A stretch of DNA of 64,000 nt. Origin: Lederbergia citrisecunda (GTDB lineage: Bacteria > Bacillota > Bacilli > Bacillales > Bacillaceae_C). A model generated the notes under the pieces. That model did no database searches and was not told where the DNA came from. It saw only the letters and a program-made list of their open reading frames with translations. Location: contig NZ_JAGYPJ010000001.1 in the NCBI RefSeq assembly GCF_018343695.1, positions 4,283,641 through 4,347,640 of the forward strand. Reading direction: 5' to 3'. This document shows, in pieces, positions 17,421 through 26,864 of the stretch. Each line of letters starts with the position of its first letter. Within the stretch, counting starts at the first letter, position 1. Position numbers and translations under genes: made by a program.

Positions 17421-18533
17421 TCAACCAGTTCGTGTTTTAGATTTCGTCTTCTTTTTCTTCCTATTCCTAAACAATGCAATAATCAGCAAGATGAGAGGAA
17501 GGATGGTTTGAATAAAGATTGCATTTGGTGGAAAAGCGACGATTTCTGTCACGGAAAATTCCATGGCATTAGGGATGGACCAGAAACTGAATTCTACAAG
17601 TAAAATCCCGATTGGCCATATGATGGGCTTATAATCAGAAAGGTTAAGCCACTGTGCTGTTCCTAAAACAATGGCATAATAAAACACGGAAATTTTAATA
17701 AAAGCACCAACTATCCATACAGCCATAATTACGGATTCCAAGTTTTCGAAGAAATCGGCATAGCTAATATATCTTCCTACGTTCATTAACGGGTATATCT
17801 TAGAGGCGGTCGTAATTCCAAGTACAAATAGAACTGTGAGATTTACCATTACTAAAGTGACCATGATGGAAAAAACATTAAATAAACTGTATTTTAATCT
17901 CTTTTTGTCATCTTTTACAAAAGGAAGAAGAAAAATAATAAGAAAAAATTCCGAAAACCATCCACCAAGTACAATGGAACCTTTAAGAGGTGGTCCAATA
18001 CCCTTTTCTAATATAGGGAGCATATTTCCTACATCAAAATTAGGAGTTAATAGGATAATTAAAAAGAAGATTGGAAGTACAAAAAGAGGAAAGAACAATT
18101 GCGCTAGTCTGCCTAATACTTCTATGCCTGCCCGAACAGCTATGGCGCAAAGAAGTACCATTGTTCCCGTAATTACAACCATTGGGGTTTTAAACAAGAA
18201 AGATCCGACGATAAATTCACTATAATCCCTAATAATTTCCCCGGTCGTTTGTATATAGAAAAATAAGATGATAAAACTAATTATTTTACCTAGAATCTTA
18301 CCAGTTATTTTTTCAACGAATTGGATGACCGTTTCCTTTGGATATAGCTTATAGAGCTTATAAGCAACTAGAACCGTTACAAAGCCGATTAAAGAAGAAA
18401 AAATAGGTGAAATCCATAAGTCATGTGGAGCGTATATTGCTGTAAAGCTAGGAACTGAAAGGATAGCGGTAGCAACGATGGTTGGATACATAAGCATAGC
18501 CATCTGAAGTGAGGAAATTCTTCCTTTTTCCAT
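17421..18533 (-). CDS. Spore germination receptor B subunit (GerAB/GerKB-like permease), copy 1
   Basis: A 370-residue inner spore membrane protein of the amino-acid permease-like GerAB family with about ten membrane segments. It starts MEKGRISSLQMAMLMYPTIV and ends in a basic tail (RNRKKKKTKSK). The start at 18533 is set by AGGAAGGAG; the open frame further upstream runs into the end of the neighbouring gene. The B subunit is the germinant-binding channel-like part of Ger receptors. It is the last gene of the operon and a close tandem duplicate of the next gene upstream, with most N-terminal 330 residues identical or similar and a divergent region near the C-terminus. Confidence 0.9.
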   Translation of the reverse strand: MEKGRISSLQMAMLMYPTIVATAILSVPSFTAIYAPHDLWISPIFSSLIGFVTVLVAYKLYKLYPKETVIQFVEKITGKILGKIISFIILFFYIQTTGEIIRDYSEFIVGSFLFKTPMVVITGTMVLLCAIAVRAGIEVLGRLAQLFFPLFVLPIFFLIILLTPNFDVGNMLPILEKGIGPPLKGSIVLGGWFSEFFLIIFLLPFVKDDKKRLKYSLFNVFSIMVTLVMVNLTVLFVLGITTASKIYPLMNVGRYISYADFFENLESVIMAVWIVGAFIKISVFYYAIVLGTAQWLNLSDYKPIIWPIGILLVEFSFWSIPNAMEFSVTEIVAFPPNAIFIQTILPLILLIIALFRNRKKKKTKSKTRTG

Positions 18534-18612
18534 TACCATTTCTCCTTCCTGTTTAAAAAAAATTGTAGGATGACTTATTTTTTTCTTGAACTTTTCTAAG
18601 GTTTTAAGCCAT

Positions 18613-19734
18613 TTATGTGCTCTTGCTAGTGTTAGATGTTGTTTTCGTCTTCTTTTTCTTCCTATTCCTAAACAATGCAATTAGCAGTAAAAAGAAAGGA
18701 AGAATCGTTTGCATAGAAATTGCAAGGGGTACATAAACGATGGTGTCAATCATGTAAGTCTTCATTGAGCTTGGGAGGGACCAGAAGCTAAATTCTATAA
18801 TTAATATCGCGATTGGCCATATGATGAGCTTGTAATCAGAAAGATTCAGCCACTGTGCTGTTCCTAATACAACGGCATAGTAAGCAACAGATATTTTAAT
18901 AAAAGCACCGACAATCCATACGGCCATAATAACGGATTCTAAGTTTTCGAAGAAATCAGCGTAGCTAATATAACGTCCACCGTTCATTAACGGGTATACT
19001 TTAGACGCAGTTGTTATTCCGAGTACAAAAAGAACTGTTAGATTCACCAAAACTAACGTAACCATGATAACAAGGACATTCGTAAAACTGTGTTTTAATA
19101 TCTTTTTTTCATCTTTCAAAAAGGGAAGAAAAAAAATCATAAGAAAAAATTCCGAAAACCAACCACCCAGTACGATGGAACCTTTAAGTGGAGGGCCAAT
19201 GCCATGTTCTAAAATTGGAAATATATTCCCTACATCATAATTAGGAATTAATAATAGAAATAATATGAAAAGAGGTATTACAAACAACGGAAAAAACAAT
19301 TGTGCTAGTCTTCCCAAAACTTCCACACCCGCATGGACAGTTGTTGCACAAAGCAGAACCATCGTCCCAATGATTACAACCATCGGTGTTTTAAACAAGA
19401 AAGATCCAACGATGAATTCACTGTATTCTCTTATTATTTCTCCAGTAGTCATTATGTAAAAAAACAAAATAAAAAAACCGGTTATTTTCCCAGGGATCTT
19501 TCCGATTATTTTTTCTACGGATTGGATGATCGTTTCTTTCGGATAAAGTTTATAAAGTTTATATGCAGTGAATACCGTGACGAAGCCGACTACGGAAGAA
19601 AAAATGGGTGACATCCATAAGTCGTGTGGAGCATAGTTTGCTGTAATGCTTGGAACTGAAAGGATAGCGGTGGCTACGATTGTTGGATATATAAGCATAG
19701 CCATTTGAAGAGACGAAATCCTTCCTTTCTCCAT
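18613..19734 (-). CDS. Spore germination receptor B subunit (GerAB/GerKB-like permease), copy 2
   Basis: A 373-residue paralogue of the downstream gene with the same N-terminus (MEKGRISSLQMAMLIYPTIV), the same membrane layout and the same basic tail RNRKKKKTK. The two genes are head-to-tail, 79 bases apart, and even the ribosome-site region (CTCCTTCC on the plus strand) is repeated, which indicates recent duplication. The main differences lie in the last external loop and helix (residues about 320-345), where ligand or subunit contacts could diverge. A second B subunit may broaden germinant range. Confidence 0.9.
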   Translation of the reverse strand: MEKGRISSLQMAMLIYPTIVATAILSVPSITANYAPHDLWMSPIFSSVVGFVTVFTAYKLYKLYPKETIIQSVEKIIGKIPGKITGFFILFFYIMTTGEIIREYSEFIVGSFLFKTPMVVIIGTMVLLCATTVHAGVEVLGRLAQLFFPLFVIPLFILFLLLIPNYDVGNIFPILEHGIGPPLKGSIVLGGWFSEFFLMIFFLPFLKDEKKILKHSFTNVLVIMVTLVLVNLTVLFVLGITTASKVYPLMNGGRYISYADFFENLESVIMAVWIVGAFIKISVAYYAVVLGTAQWLNLSDYKLIIWPIAILIIEFSFWSLPSSMKTYMIDTIVYVPLAISMQTILPFFLLLIALFRNRKKKKTKTTSNTSKST

Positions 19735-19770
19735 CACCATTTCTCCTTCCGTTTTAAAAATTTAAAAGAC

Positions 19771-19995
19771 TCATTTTTTCATGAATTTTCCAAATGTCGG
19801 GTCTAGAAGTTTTTTAAGTATTGAATTTGGTCCCTCAATGTATTGCAAGTCAAATAAAGATAATCCCAAAGCAATGAAAAGTAGAATTAAAAACGCCCAT
19901 TTGTCTTTCTTCGGAGTTTGTTTCATTTTCGGCCATTTGATTAGGAGAATAGCAGTAATGATTCCTGCTACTCCAAAGAAAGCACCCCATTTCAC
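19771..19995 (-). CDS. Small two-helix membrane protein of a Ger operon (D-subunit type)
   Basis: A 74-residue protein with two hydrophobic helices (about 5-20 and 33-50) separated by a basic loop (KWPKMKQTPKKDKW). Small two-helix proteins encoded within ger operons are known as D subunits and modulate receptor function. The GTG start lies 2 bases after the C-subunit stop, consistent with coupled translation. The assignment depends on size, topology and position rather than on a motif. Confidence 0.7.
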   Translation of the reverse strand: MKWGAFFGVAGIITAILLIKWPKMKQTPKKDKWAFLILLFIALGLSLFDLQYIEGPNSILKKLLDPTFGKFMKK

Positions 19996-19997
19996 TA

Positions 19998-21206
19998 TTA
20001 TTCACTCTTCTTTCTTCCAGCTGTATTATTTATATAGCCCTGTCTTTTTACATGTGCTTCCACATCAATCACAACTTCTACCTCAGAAAATTTATTACTC
20101 CAGTGTTTTTCTACACTTCTCCATTCTTTTGGATATTTCCGATAGAACTTTTGGGCAAAATCCGTAATGTCCGCGTTATACTTATCTTGTAACAGATCCA
20201 TGGCTAATTTTACTCGTTCATGAATTTTCTTTCTGTACGCTTTTTCGATTCTGTTGACTGTTTTTGAACTAGTAATTTCAAAATCCGTTGTATTTAGCAC
20301 TATAGATCCTTCAGTTTTTATTTTGACGATCATTTTCCAGTTATTATTGTGGATTTTAGGAATCATGTTAATCTCAGCTGATACTGGATTTAAAGAAATT
20401 TCTCCGTCGTGATTTTCAACTTGAAGGGTAACTGTGTAATCCTTTAATTCATCCCGGAGCCATAGTAGTCCTCTCGTTTCCCTTTCTGACATTTTTCCAA
20501 TCATTTTGTCATTTTTAAACACGGCAGTCCCGTATATATGAGCAACTTTCTTGGTTTGTTCATCCATTTCCCTATCTTGTGATATTTGTAAGTATGGGAT
20601 GGCAGCTGCATTGGATTTTCCTGTCAACATCTCATCTAAATCTTGTAAAGTAACTTTAATGCCAGTCGTTAAGCTTGCTTGTTCCTTAATTCCTTCTGAA
20701 GAAAAACGTTCTAGGATAGCCGGCATTTCAAGGACATTTTTTGCTTTCTTCGCCACAAACATTAAAGCCCTTTCTCTTGGTTCAGGTTGGCGTAGCAGAT
20801 AGTCGATATGATTTTGTATCCCATCTTTAGCTAAATCTTCACCAAAGATGAATACCTTACATTGTCCCCAAAAAAGTTTACGTGAAAGTTTTCCTTGAAC
20901 CTTTGATAATGCATCTGCAATGTTATCTCCTTTCTGGGATGTATTAAATGTTACTGGCCCGGAACTTCCTGGCCCTCCCTGACCTCCGGCAGAAAAGGAT
21001 TTTGGTATAAAAATCTGCAATGAGAGTTCTATTTGTCCATCTTCGTCTTTGTCTAGGGCTGTTGCTGTTATAATGGCTTGATCATTGATTTCAACTTTAT
21101 CCCAACAGCCTGTTAATAAAACGAGTATTGCGAAATAACTAATTGAATGTAATATTATTCTCATATCCTTCAATCCTTTACGGATTTTCTCACAATACGA
21201 ATTCAA
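19998..21206 (-). CDS. Spore germination receptor C subunit (GerAC-like lipoprotein)
   Basis: A GerAC-family lipoprotein. The lipobox is in LVLLTGCWDKVEIND, the typical C-subunit beginning of the mature protein. The C-terminal half contains the characteristic KIHERVKLAMDLLQDKYNADI and FYRKYPKEW segments. The TTG at 21206 overlaps the A-subunit stop and has GGGAGGAGA upstream; an ATG at 21164 would give a shorter, more usual signal peptide, so the start is uncertain. The protein sits on the outer face of the inner spore membrane with subunits A and B. Confidence 0.9.
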   Translation of the reverse strand: MNSYCEKIRKGLKDMRIILHSISYFAILVLLTGCWDKVEINDQAIITATALDKDEDGQIELSLQIFIPKSFSAGGQGGPGSSGPVTFNTSQKGDNIADALSKVQGKLSRKLFWGQCKVFIFGEDLAKDGIQNHIDYLLRQPEPRERALMFVAKKAKNVLEMPAILERFSSEGIKEQASLTTGIKVTLQDLDEMLTGKSNAAAIPYLQISQDREMDEQTKKVAHIYGTAVFKNDKMIGKMSERETRGLLWLRDELKDYTVTLQVENHDGEISLNPVSAEINMIPKIHNNNWKMIVKIKTEGSIVLNTTDFEITSSKTVNRIEKAYRKKIHERVKLAMDLLQDKYNADITDFAQKFYRKYPKEWRSVEKHWSNKFSEVEVVIDVEAHVKRQGYINNTAGRKKSE

Positions 21207-22759
21207 GAATCTCCTCCCTTATTAGGGCCAGGTTTCAGATTTGGCGATTGCCGATATTTATTATAGTTTCCTGTAAAATGTGGACGCGTATCCATCATCC
21301 AAAAAGGAGATCTCCATAATACAGATTTCACCTCTCTTTTTTGTATCGGGGCAAGAGGTGAAAGGTAAGGGACTCCAAGTGAACGGAGACTGCATAGATG
21401 AATAGCAATTGCAATAATCCCCAACATAATTCCGAGCAAACCCAACGTTCCCCCTAGTAAAATGATTGGAAAACGGAGCATTCTAATGGCAATTCCAGCA
21501 ATATATCTAGGAATTAGAAAGGAAGCAATCCCTGTAATGGCTACCACTATAACCATGGGAGTTGATACTAATCCAGCTTGAACAGCAGCCTGTCCAATTA
21601 CGAGTGCTCCAACAATACTAATAGCTGAACCAATCTGTTTCGGTAAACGAATCCCTGCCTCACGTAACGCTTCAAAAGTTATTTCCATTAAGAAAACTTC
21701 GACCAACGCAGGGAAAGGGACTGTTTCTCTTGCGGCAGCAATGCTGAACAACAAAGTTCCCGGAATCATCTCTTGGTGAAAAGTAGTAATAGCTACATAT
21801 ACAGAGGGAAGAAAAAGAGAGATTCCTGCAAACGTATAGCGAAGCCAACGGATTAATGTACTAATCATATATCTTTGATAATAATCCTCTTGTGTTTGCA
21901 TCAAAGAGAAGAACGTAATAGGAGCAATTATTGTAAATGGGGTGCCTTCAACTAAAATGCCAACACGCCCCTCCAATAAATTAGCGCATACTACATCAGG
22001 TCTTTCTGTTGAGAGAAACTGAGGGAAAGGTGAAAATGGGTTATCTTCTATTAGTTCCTCAATGTATTCACTCTCTAGAATCCCGTCTATGTTAATTCGA
22101 TTTAGTCGATTTTTAACTTCTGTAATTAATGTTTTATCAACAAGCCCTTCTACATAGGTAATTGCCACTGTCGTCTTTGTATATGTACCGATTTTCATAG
22201 TTTGAATTTTTAGTGCTGGACTTTTAATAATGCGTCTTATTAAAGATGTATTAATGCCGAGAGATTCAACAAAACCTTCCCGTGGCCCCTTAATGGAAGA
22301 CTCACCTTCAGGTTCCTCTATACTACGTTTTTCCCATTTAGCTAAACCTAAAGAAAACGCATAATTTTCCCCATCAATAAGAAGAATGGGGTTGCCGCTA
22401 GAAATGGATTCAATACAGTCAGCAAACAATTGTACTTTTTTTATTTTGCTGACAGCTAGTTTATTGTAAAGCAGTTCTTCAATTGGCTGTTGTTGATTAG
22501 CTTGATTTTTCATCAGTGGGGTCAATACGTATTCTTCAATCCCCTCTAGATCAGAAAGACCATCAATATATATAATTATGGCAAGTTTTTTTTCAAAAAG
22601 AAGAAAGGAGCGGAATACAACGTCAAAGCAGTTATCATAGATGGAACGAAACTTTTCAATGTTTTCATCCATATTATTTTGAAGAACATCCTGCGGCTTG
22701 GAAGGTTGCTGTTTTTCTTTTTTTGATGCTTTAAATAATTTATTTACATTGCGAATCAA
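21203..22759 (-). CDS. Spore germination receptor A subunit (GerAA-like)
   Basis: A 518-residue GerA-family membrane protein. The soluble N-terminal half includes DCFDVVFRSF-type and LLIDGENYAFSLG segments; the conserved core around residues 230-300 contains ERPDVVCANLLEGRVGILVEGTP, of which the central part is a family hallmark; several membrane helices follow, with LPSVYVAITTFHQEMIP. The TTG at 22759 has GGGGGA upstream, while an ATG at 22801 would fall inside the predicted promoter. It is the first gene of the operon and forms the receptor oligomer scaffold with B and C. Confidence 0.9.
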   Translation of the reverse strand: MIRNVNKLFKASKKEKQQPSKPQDVLQNNMDENIEKFRSIYDNCFDVVFRSFLLFEKKLAIIIYIDGLSDLEGIEEYVLTPLMKNQANQQQPIEELLYNKLAVSKIKKVQLFADCIESISSGNPILLIDGENYAFSLGLAKWEKRSIEEPEGESSIKGPREGFVESLGINTSLIRRIIKSPALKIQTMKIGTYTKTTVAITYVEGLVDKTLITEVKNRLNRINIDGILESEYIEELIEDNPFSPFPQFLSTERPDVVCANLLEGRVGILVEGTPFTIIAPITFFSLMQTQEDYYQRYMISTLIRWLRYTFAGISLFLPSVYVAITTFHQEMIPGTLLFSIAAARETVPFPALVEVFLMEITFEALREAGIRLPKQIGSAISIVGALVIGQAAVQAGLVSTPMVIVVAITGIASFLIPRYIAGIAIRMLRFPIILLGGTLGLLGIMLGIIAIAIHLCSLRSLGVPYLSPLAPIQKREVKSVLWRSPFWMMDTRPHFTGNYNKYRQSPNLKPGPNKGGDS

Positions 22760-22795
22760 GCAAATCCCCCCATATCGATAAATCATTTCCATTTT

Positions 22796-22824
22796 TATCA
22801 TTCTTCATAAAGGGATTTTTATGC
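22796..22824 (-). promoter_or_regulatory. Candidate forespore sigma-G promoter of the Ger operon
   Basis: On the minus strand GCATA (22820-22824) and AATGATA (22796-22802) are 17 bases apart, close to the sigma-G pattern GMATA / CATNMTA. Position and expected forespore expression fit. The -10 element has two mismatches. Confidence 0.4.
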
Positions 22825-22839
22825 AGGGATGAAAAAAAT

Positions 22840-23580
22840 TCACAATTTCTTTATGTTCCAGATAAGTGCTTCAACACCTTGGGAAAAGTGAAGAATAGGC
22901 TTCTCATCCTCAAGGTGAAAGCTAAAAGGTTTAAAAAGATCATTTTTTTTTATGACAGCATCTGCCTTTTGTAATGGCCATGGATGATGATGGATGTCCA
23001 AACAATACATATTGGAGCGTTGATCGTTACTAAAAAAGCAATATCGCTCAGATAGCCAATGGTCGATTGTATCACTATTTGGGTGAAAAATATTTGATTG
23101 AGGAGTAAAAGATCCTTTACACACAATAGGGGTATTCGAACTTCCCATTCTTAGACTTTCATAATGAAAAGTGTCCACGTTTTTTTGAATGGATATCTTT
23201 GCAGGATGATATGGTACGTTAAGCCATCTCTTTGCAAGAGTATAGGAAGTCCAGTCGTCAACATCTAAGGACAAAAAATAAATTCCTGGTTTATTGTCGC
23301 ATTTTACGTAGGTTCGTAGATTGATTTCTGGAAATGCAGGACGAAAGGAAACAGGCGGAAATCCACGTAAATATATGCCATCTATGTTAAAAATAATTAC
23401 ACCTAACCAAGCAAAACCATCATATGTATCAACTTCAATAGAGGAAGGGATGTATGGTTGTAATAGTTCGGGTTGGATGGGCCAATGCATGAAAAATACA
23501 TTGCTCCATTTTTGCCGCATAATCCATTTCTTTGATGGTATTGGGTAGGGACGATGGTTCGTTTCTTGTAAGACATACAT
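22840..23580 (-). CDS. DUF2071 (YqjF-type) family protein
   Basis: A 246-residue soluble protein with the DUF2071 layout: MRQKWSNVFFMHWPIQPELLQPYIP near residue 25 (cut here into its recognisable pieces WSNVFFMHWP and LLQPYIP), FAWLGVIIFNI, and LRTYV followed by GIYFLSLDVDDW. The fold is related to acetoacetate decarboxylase, but no activity is established for most members. AGGAGTT is correctly spaced before the ATG. It is in the same direction as the Ger operon but ends just before that operon's promoter, so it is probably separate. Confidence 0.82.
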   Translation of the reverse strand: MYVLQETNHRPYPIPSKKWIMRQKWSNVFFMHWPIQPELLQPYIPSSIEVDTYDGFAWLGVIIFNIDGIYLRGFPPVSFRPAFPEINLRTYVKCDNKPGIYFLSLDVDDWTSYTLAKRWLNVPYHPAKISIQKNVDTFHYESLRMGSSNTPIVCKGSFTPQSNIFHPNSDTIDHWLSERYCFFSNDQRSNMYCLDIHHHPWPLQKADAVIKKNDLFKPFSFHLEDEKPILHFSQGVEALIWNIKKL

Positions 23581-23897
23581 AAAGATGAACTCCTTTTTTC
23601 TCGTTGAGGAACTTTAATTGGCAGTTTTGTGCGATTAATATGAGACGGTCTCTAACTAGCGCAAGTAAGTGTCGACTATCATAACACCTTGTACTCTACG
23701 ATTAGTCAACGTCAATTCATCTGTGGTTCAACGTATTTCATTTATCGTAAGTCTAAGGCCATGAAAATTATACGTTGTTGTATAGGTGCTGATACTTTTG
23801 ATATTATTCTTTCTCTCACGTTCGTTTTCATACAATGTAGACATATTTTTCCCTTTACCGGAAATAATAGGAGAAATAACATTGTGGGGAAAAAACG
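23581..23897. other. Divergent intergenic region without recognised element
   Basis: The 317 bases between the DUF2071 gene and the glutamate-synthase-like gene must hold both promoters. I see no convincing -35/-10 pair, hairpin, repeat or small gene. Confidence 0.5.
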
Positions 23898-25310
23898 ATG
23901 AATACCATTTTACTGTTTGTGATATTAGGACTAGTTACGATCATGTTTTTGTTTTTTCTTTTTATGCTTTTCGGTTGGCGCTGGTTTATGAAAAAAATGG
24001 TCGGGAAAATCGGGAAAATCATTTTATCCGATAGCTACCAAGAAAATATTATTGAAATGATTCCAGGATTTCGACATATCGGCATCCAAAATATACTTGA
24101 AAACAACTTGCGTTCGGCATCGGGAGATTTACTTCACCGCCCTTTAGGATCTTCAAAAAAATGGCCTCAATTTGATGCGATTACATTTATACCAGCACAG
24201 ACGTCACCATTTGCGGTTGATGGGGAAGAAGAGGTCGATTTGAAAGTAACGATTGGTCCGAATGCAAAAAAGCCGATGGACATAAAAATTCCACTTATGA
24301 TCAGTGGAATGGGCTATGGGGTTGCGTTAAGTGAAGAGGTGCGCCTTTCACTGGCAGAAGCAGCAAGCAATGTCGGAACAGCTATTAATTCCGGCGAAGG
24401 CGGCGTTATGCCGGAAGAACTAGAGAAAGCAGGGAAGTACATATTACAATTTGGGAAAACAGAATGGTCTAAAGAAGAAGATTTAATTAAGCAAGCCGAT
24501 ATGGTTGAAATTAAACTAGGTCAAGGCGCTATGATGGCGATGGGATTGAAGATTTCCCCAGAAAACTTAACTGGGAATTCCCGTAAAGTGATGGGATTGA
24601 AGGAAAATGAAACAGCAGTCATTCATGAGCATTTTTTCGAAAACCAGACATTAAAGGATATTAAGGAACTTGTGGATGAGCTCCGAAAAATAACTGGTGG
24701 AGTCCCGATTGGAGCGAAAATGGGAGCCGGTGGAAAAATTGAAGAAGACATCGACCATTTGATTGAGATGGGTGTCGATTTCATTGCGATTGATGGGGCA
24801 CAAGCAGCTACACTCGGCGCGGCGCCTATTATATCGGATGATTTTGGGATTCCAACAATACATGCCGTCATTCGGGCAGTAAATCATTTAGAAAAAAGAA
24901 AAATGAAAGGGAAAATTAGTTTAATTGTGTCAGGAGGATTGTTTGTTCCAGGACATTTTTTAAAAGTGTTGGCGTTAGGCGCAGATGCTGTCTATGTGGG
25001 ATCAGCTATTTTGTTCGCTGTAGCACACGATCAAGTTTTTCATTCGGTTCCTTTTGAACCACCAACACAAGTTGTGTGGAATGAAGGGAAATTCAAGGAT
25101 GAGTTTAAAATAGAAGATGGGGTGAAAGCGGCAGAAAAATTCCTGACAGCTTGTACGGAAGAAATCAAAACGGCCTTAAGGGCAATGGGGAAAAGATCTT
25201 TAAAAGAATTATCGAAGAAAGACTTAGTTTCTTATGATGAAGCGGTTGCCAAATATGTTGGTGTCCCGTTTTCATTTGAGCCATGGACGGATAAAACGAA
25301 AAATAAATAA
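23898..25310 (+). CDS. Membrane-anchored glutamate-synthase-like flavoprotein (YerD type)
   Basis: A 470-residue protein with an N-terminal membrane helix (LLFVILGLVTIMFLFFLFML) and a FMN-binding TIM barrel homologous to the central domain of glutamate synthase large subunit. Visible features are MISGMGYGVALSEEV, a GEGGVMPEE loop, the phosphate-binding GGVPIGAKMGAGG, IAIDGAQAATLGAAP and GADAVYVGSAILFA. It lacks glutaminase and FeS domains, so it is not a complete glutamate synthase. YerD-like proteins are common in Bacillus, with no firmly established reaction. Confidence 0.87.
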   Translation: MNTILLFVILGLVTIMFLFFLFMLFGWRWFMKKMVGKIGKIILSDSYQENIIEMIPGFRHIGIQNILENNLRSASGDLLHRPLGSSKKWPQFDAITFIPAQTSPFAVDGEEEVDLKVTIGPNAKKPMDIKIPLMISGMGYGVALSEEVRLSLAEAASNVGTAINSGEGGVMPEELEKAGKYILQFGKTEWSKEEDLIKQADMVEIKLGQGAMMAMGLKISPENLTGNSRKVMGLKENETAVIHEHFFENQTLKDIKELVDELRKITGGVPIGAKMGAGGKIEEDIDHLIEMGVDFIAIDGAQAATLGAAPIISDDFGIPTIHAVIRAVNHLEKRKMKGKISLIVSGGLFVPGHFLKVLALGADAVYVGSAILFAVAHDQVFHSVPFEPPTQVVWNEGKFKDEFKIEDGVKAAEKFLTACTEEIKTALRAMGKRSLKELSKKDLVSYDEAVAKYVGVPFSFEPWTDKTKNK

Positions 25311-25334
25311 TAAGCCAGCTCTCAAGCTGGCTTA
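25311..25334. terminator. Terminator hairpin between convergent genes
   Basis: TAAGCCAGCT (25311-25320) pairs with AGCTGGCTTA (25325-25334) around CTCA. It overlaps the stop codon of the leftward MFS gene. The flanks are A-rich on the plus strand, so it is stronger for leftward transcripts. Confidence 0.5.
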
Positions 25335-26521
25335 CCTACGCTACTTTTCATTAAAATATATAAATATAAAAGAATGGAGCATAGTACAGATATAGCAGCT
25401 ACGATATAAATTGAGCTGTAACCCAACCAATGACCGATTTGTCCAAAAACGATAGCCCCAATTCCGACGCCTAAATCGAAGAATGAGAAAAATGTAGCAT
25501 TCGCCATCCCTCGTCGATTTGGAAGTGATTCTTTAACAGACCAAGCCTGTAGAGCCGGTTGCACTGTTCCAAATCCTAATCCGTACAGAACGGCAGCAGT
25601 GTAAAGAATCATACTGTTTGGAAGCCAAGAAAGTAGCAGCATAGATATAAGAATTAACAATGTCCCAGGGATAAATACTGCTTTATGTCCTCTTTCGTCG
25701 TACAATTTTCCAGCAAAAGTACGTGTAAGCATTAATGCTGCCGCATAAAGCAGAAAGTACCATTGAATTCCTTCAATACCTTTTTGAGTTGAATAAAGGG
25801 GCAAAAAGGAAGCAATCCCTCCGAATGTTACTGTAATGAAGAATAACAATAATGATGGAGGCAGTGCACTTTTTTCGTAAAAGTCCCATTTTTTAACTTG
25901 TGGAGCAGCTTTAGCTTCCACTTGTTTATAGCGTATTTTTGATGAAAGCAAAATGGCCAATATTCCAAGAGCCGCGCATATTAAAAATAATTGTGTGTAA
26001 GAAATTACGCCTACTAAAGCGAGACCTAAGGATGGTCCAAAGGCAAGTGCTATATTCCCCGAAAGTCCATAAAACCCCATACCTTCTCCACGCTTATTTG
26101 CTGGTATTAGGTCAGTGGCAATCGTACCGGAAGCGGTCGTTGAAAAGCCCCAACCTAATCCTTGGATAATTCTCATAATAAATAAGAAAAGTAGACTTTT
26201 TACAAACCCGAAAGAACCAACTGAAAATACGAAAATCCCCAATCCTGTTAAAAATACAAACCCTCTTCCTTTCGTTTCCAATGCGTGTCCAGCACTGGGG
26301 CGAATGAGAAGAGCAGAAAAAGTGAAGATTCCAACAACGATGCCTATAAGTTGATCATTCCCACCAAGCTTTTCAACAAACAATGGAAGAGTGGGTAATG
26401 TCATTTGAAATCCAAGAAAAACGAAAAAATTTGACAGACATATCAAAATAAAATCTCGTGTCCATATTTTATCGGAACTCACACTCTGACGAGGAGCTTC
26501 CTTGATGAGTGGATTACCCAA
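25322..26521 (-). CDS. Major facilitator superfamily transporter
   Basis: A 399-residue protein with twelve predicted membrane helices. The first half contains the loop 2-3 region IRPSAGHALETKGRG and a helix-5 GFYGLSGNIALAFGP; the second half begins after a basic cytosolic loop near residue 200 (KQVEAKAAPQVKKW). Helix layout and size fit drug or metabolite efflux, but no substrate-specific motif is recognisable. The TTG start is supported by GGAGGAGATAG at the right distance. It is transcribed away from the HAD/antiporter genes only after a 340-base gap. Confidence 0.85.
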   Translation of the reverse strand: MGNPLIKEAPRQSVSSDKIWTRDFILICLSNFFVFLGFQMTLPTLPLFVEKLGGNDQLIGIVVGIFTFSALLIRPSAGHALETKGRGFVFLTGLGIFVFSVGSFGFVKSLLFLFIMRIIQGLGWGFSTTASGTIATDLIPANKRGEGMGFYGLSGNIALAFGPSLGLALVGVISYTQLFLICAALGILAILLSSKIRYKQVEAKAAPQVKKWDFYEKSALPPSLLLFFITVTFGGIASFLPLYSTQKGIEGIQWYFLLYAAALMLTRTFAGKLYDERGHKAVFIPGTLLILISMLLLSWLPNSMILYTAAVLYGLGFGTVQPALQAWSVKESLPNRRGMANATFFSFFDLGVGIGAIVFGQIGHWLGYSSIYIVAAISVLCSILLYLYILMKSSVGKPA

Positions 26522-26674
26522 TACTATCTCCTCCTAATATTTAGACTCCCGAAACATAATTATTATTCTACACGAATTTACTTGAAAATTCTAACTGTAG
26601 ATTGTTTATTTCTTTTATTTTTCATGATTTGGCAAGTAAATATACATTTTAGAACTTCTATTCTGCACAGGTAA

Positions 26675-26842
26675 TTCTATTGGTGTTCGGGAAGCTTCTT
26701 CTGTCTTAGGAGCATGTTCAATTGGCGTTAGAGCGGCCTCTATTGACGTTGAAGTAGATACAATTGCCGTTCAAGAGGTTTCTATTGTCGTTGAAGTATG
26801 TTCTATTGCCGTTGGAGTATGTTCTATATATCATTCAAGCAA
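26675..26842. repeat. Degenerate 21-bp tandem repeat array, eight units
   Basis: Eight consecutive 21-base units start at 26675, 26696, 26717, 26738, 26759, 26780, 26801 and 26822. The consensus is about TTCTATTGCCGTTGAAGTATG, and the third-to-last units match best. The array sits in the 343-base gap between the MFS and HAD genes and ends 22 bases before the HAD stop. The frame stays open through the units, but there is no start codon with a ribosome site. The rest of the gap is AT-rich and featureless. Confidence 0.85.
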
Positions 26843-26864
26843 ATTCAAAGAAGAGCAATCGATA

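Noticed and set aside
18541-18680. N-terminal extension of the last GerB gene
   Set aside because: The extension overlaps the end of the upstream paralogue; AGGAAGGAG and the paralogue's N-terminus fix the start at 18533.
26675-26842. CRISPR array
   Set aside because: The 21-base units are contiguous with no spacers, are too divergent, and no cas gene is nearby.
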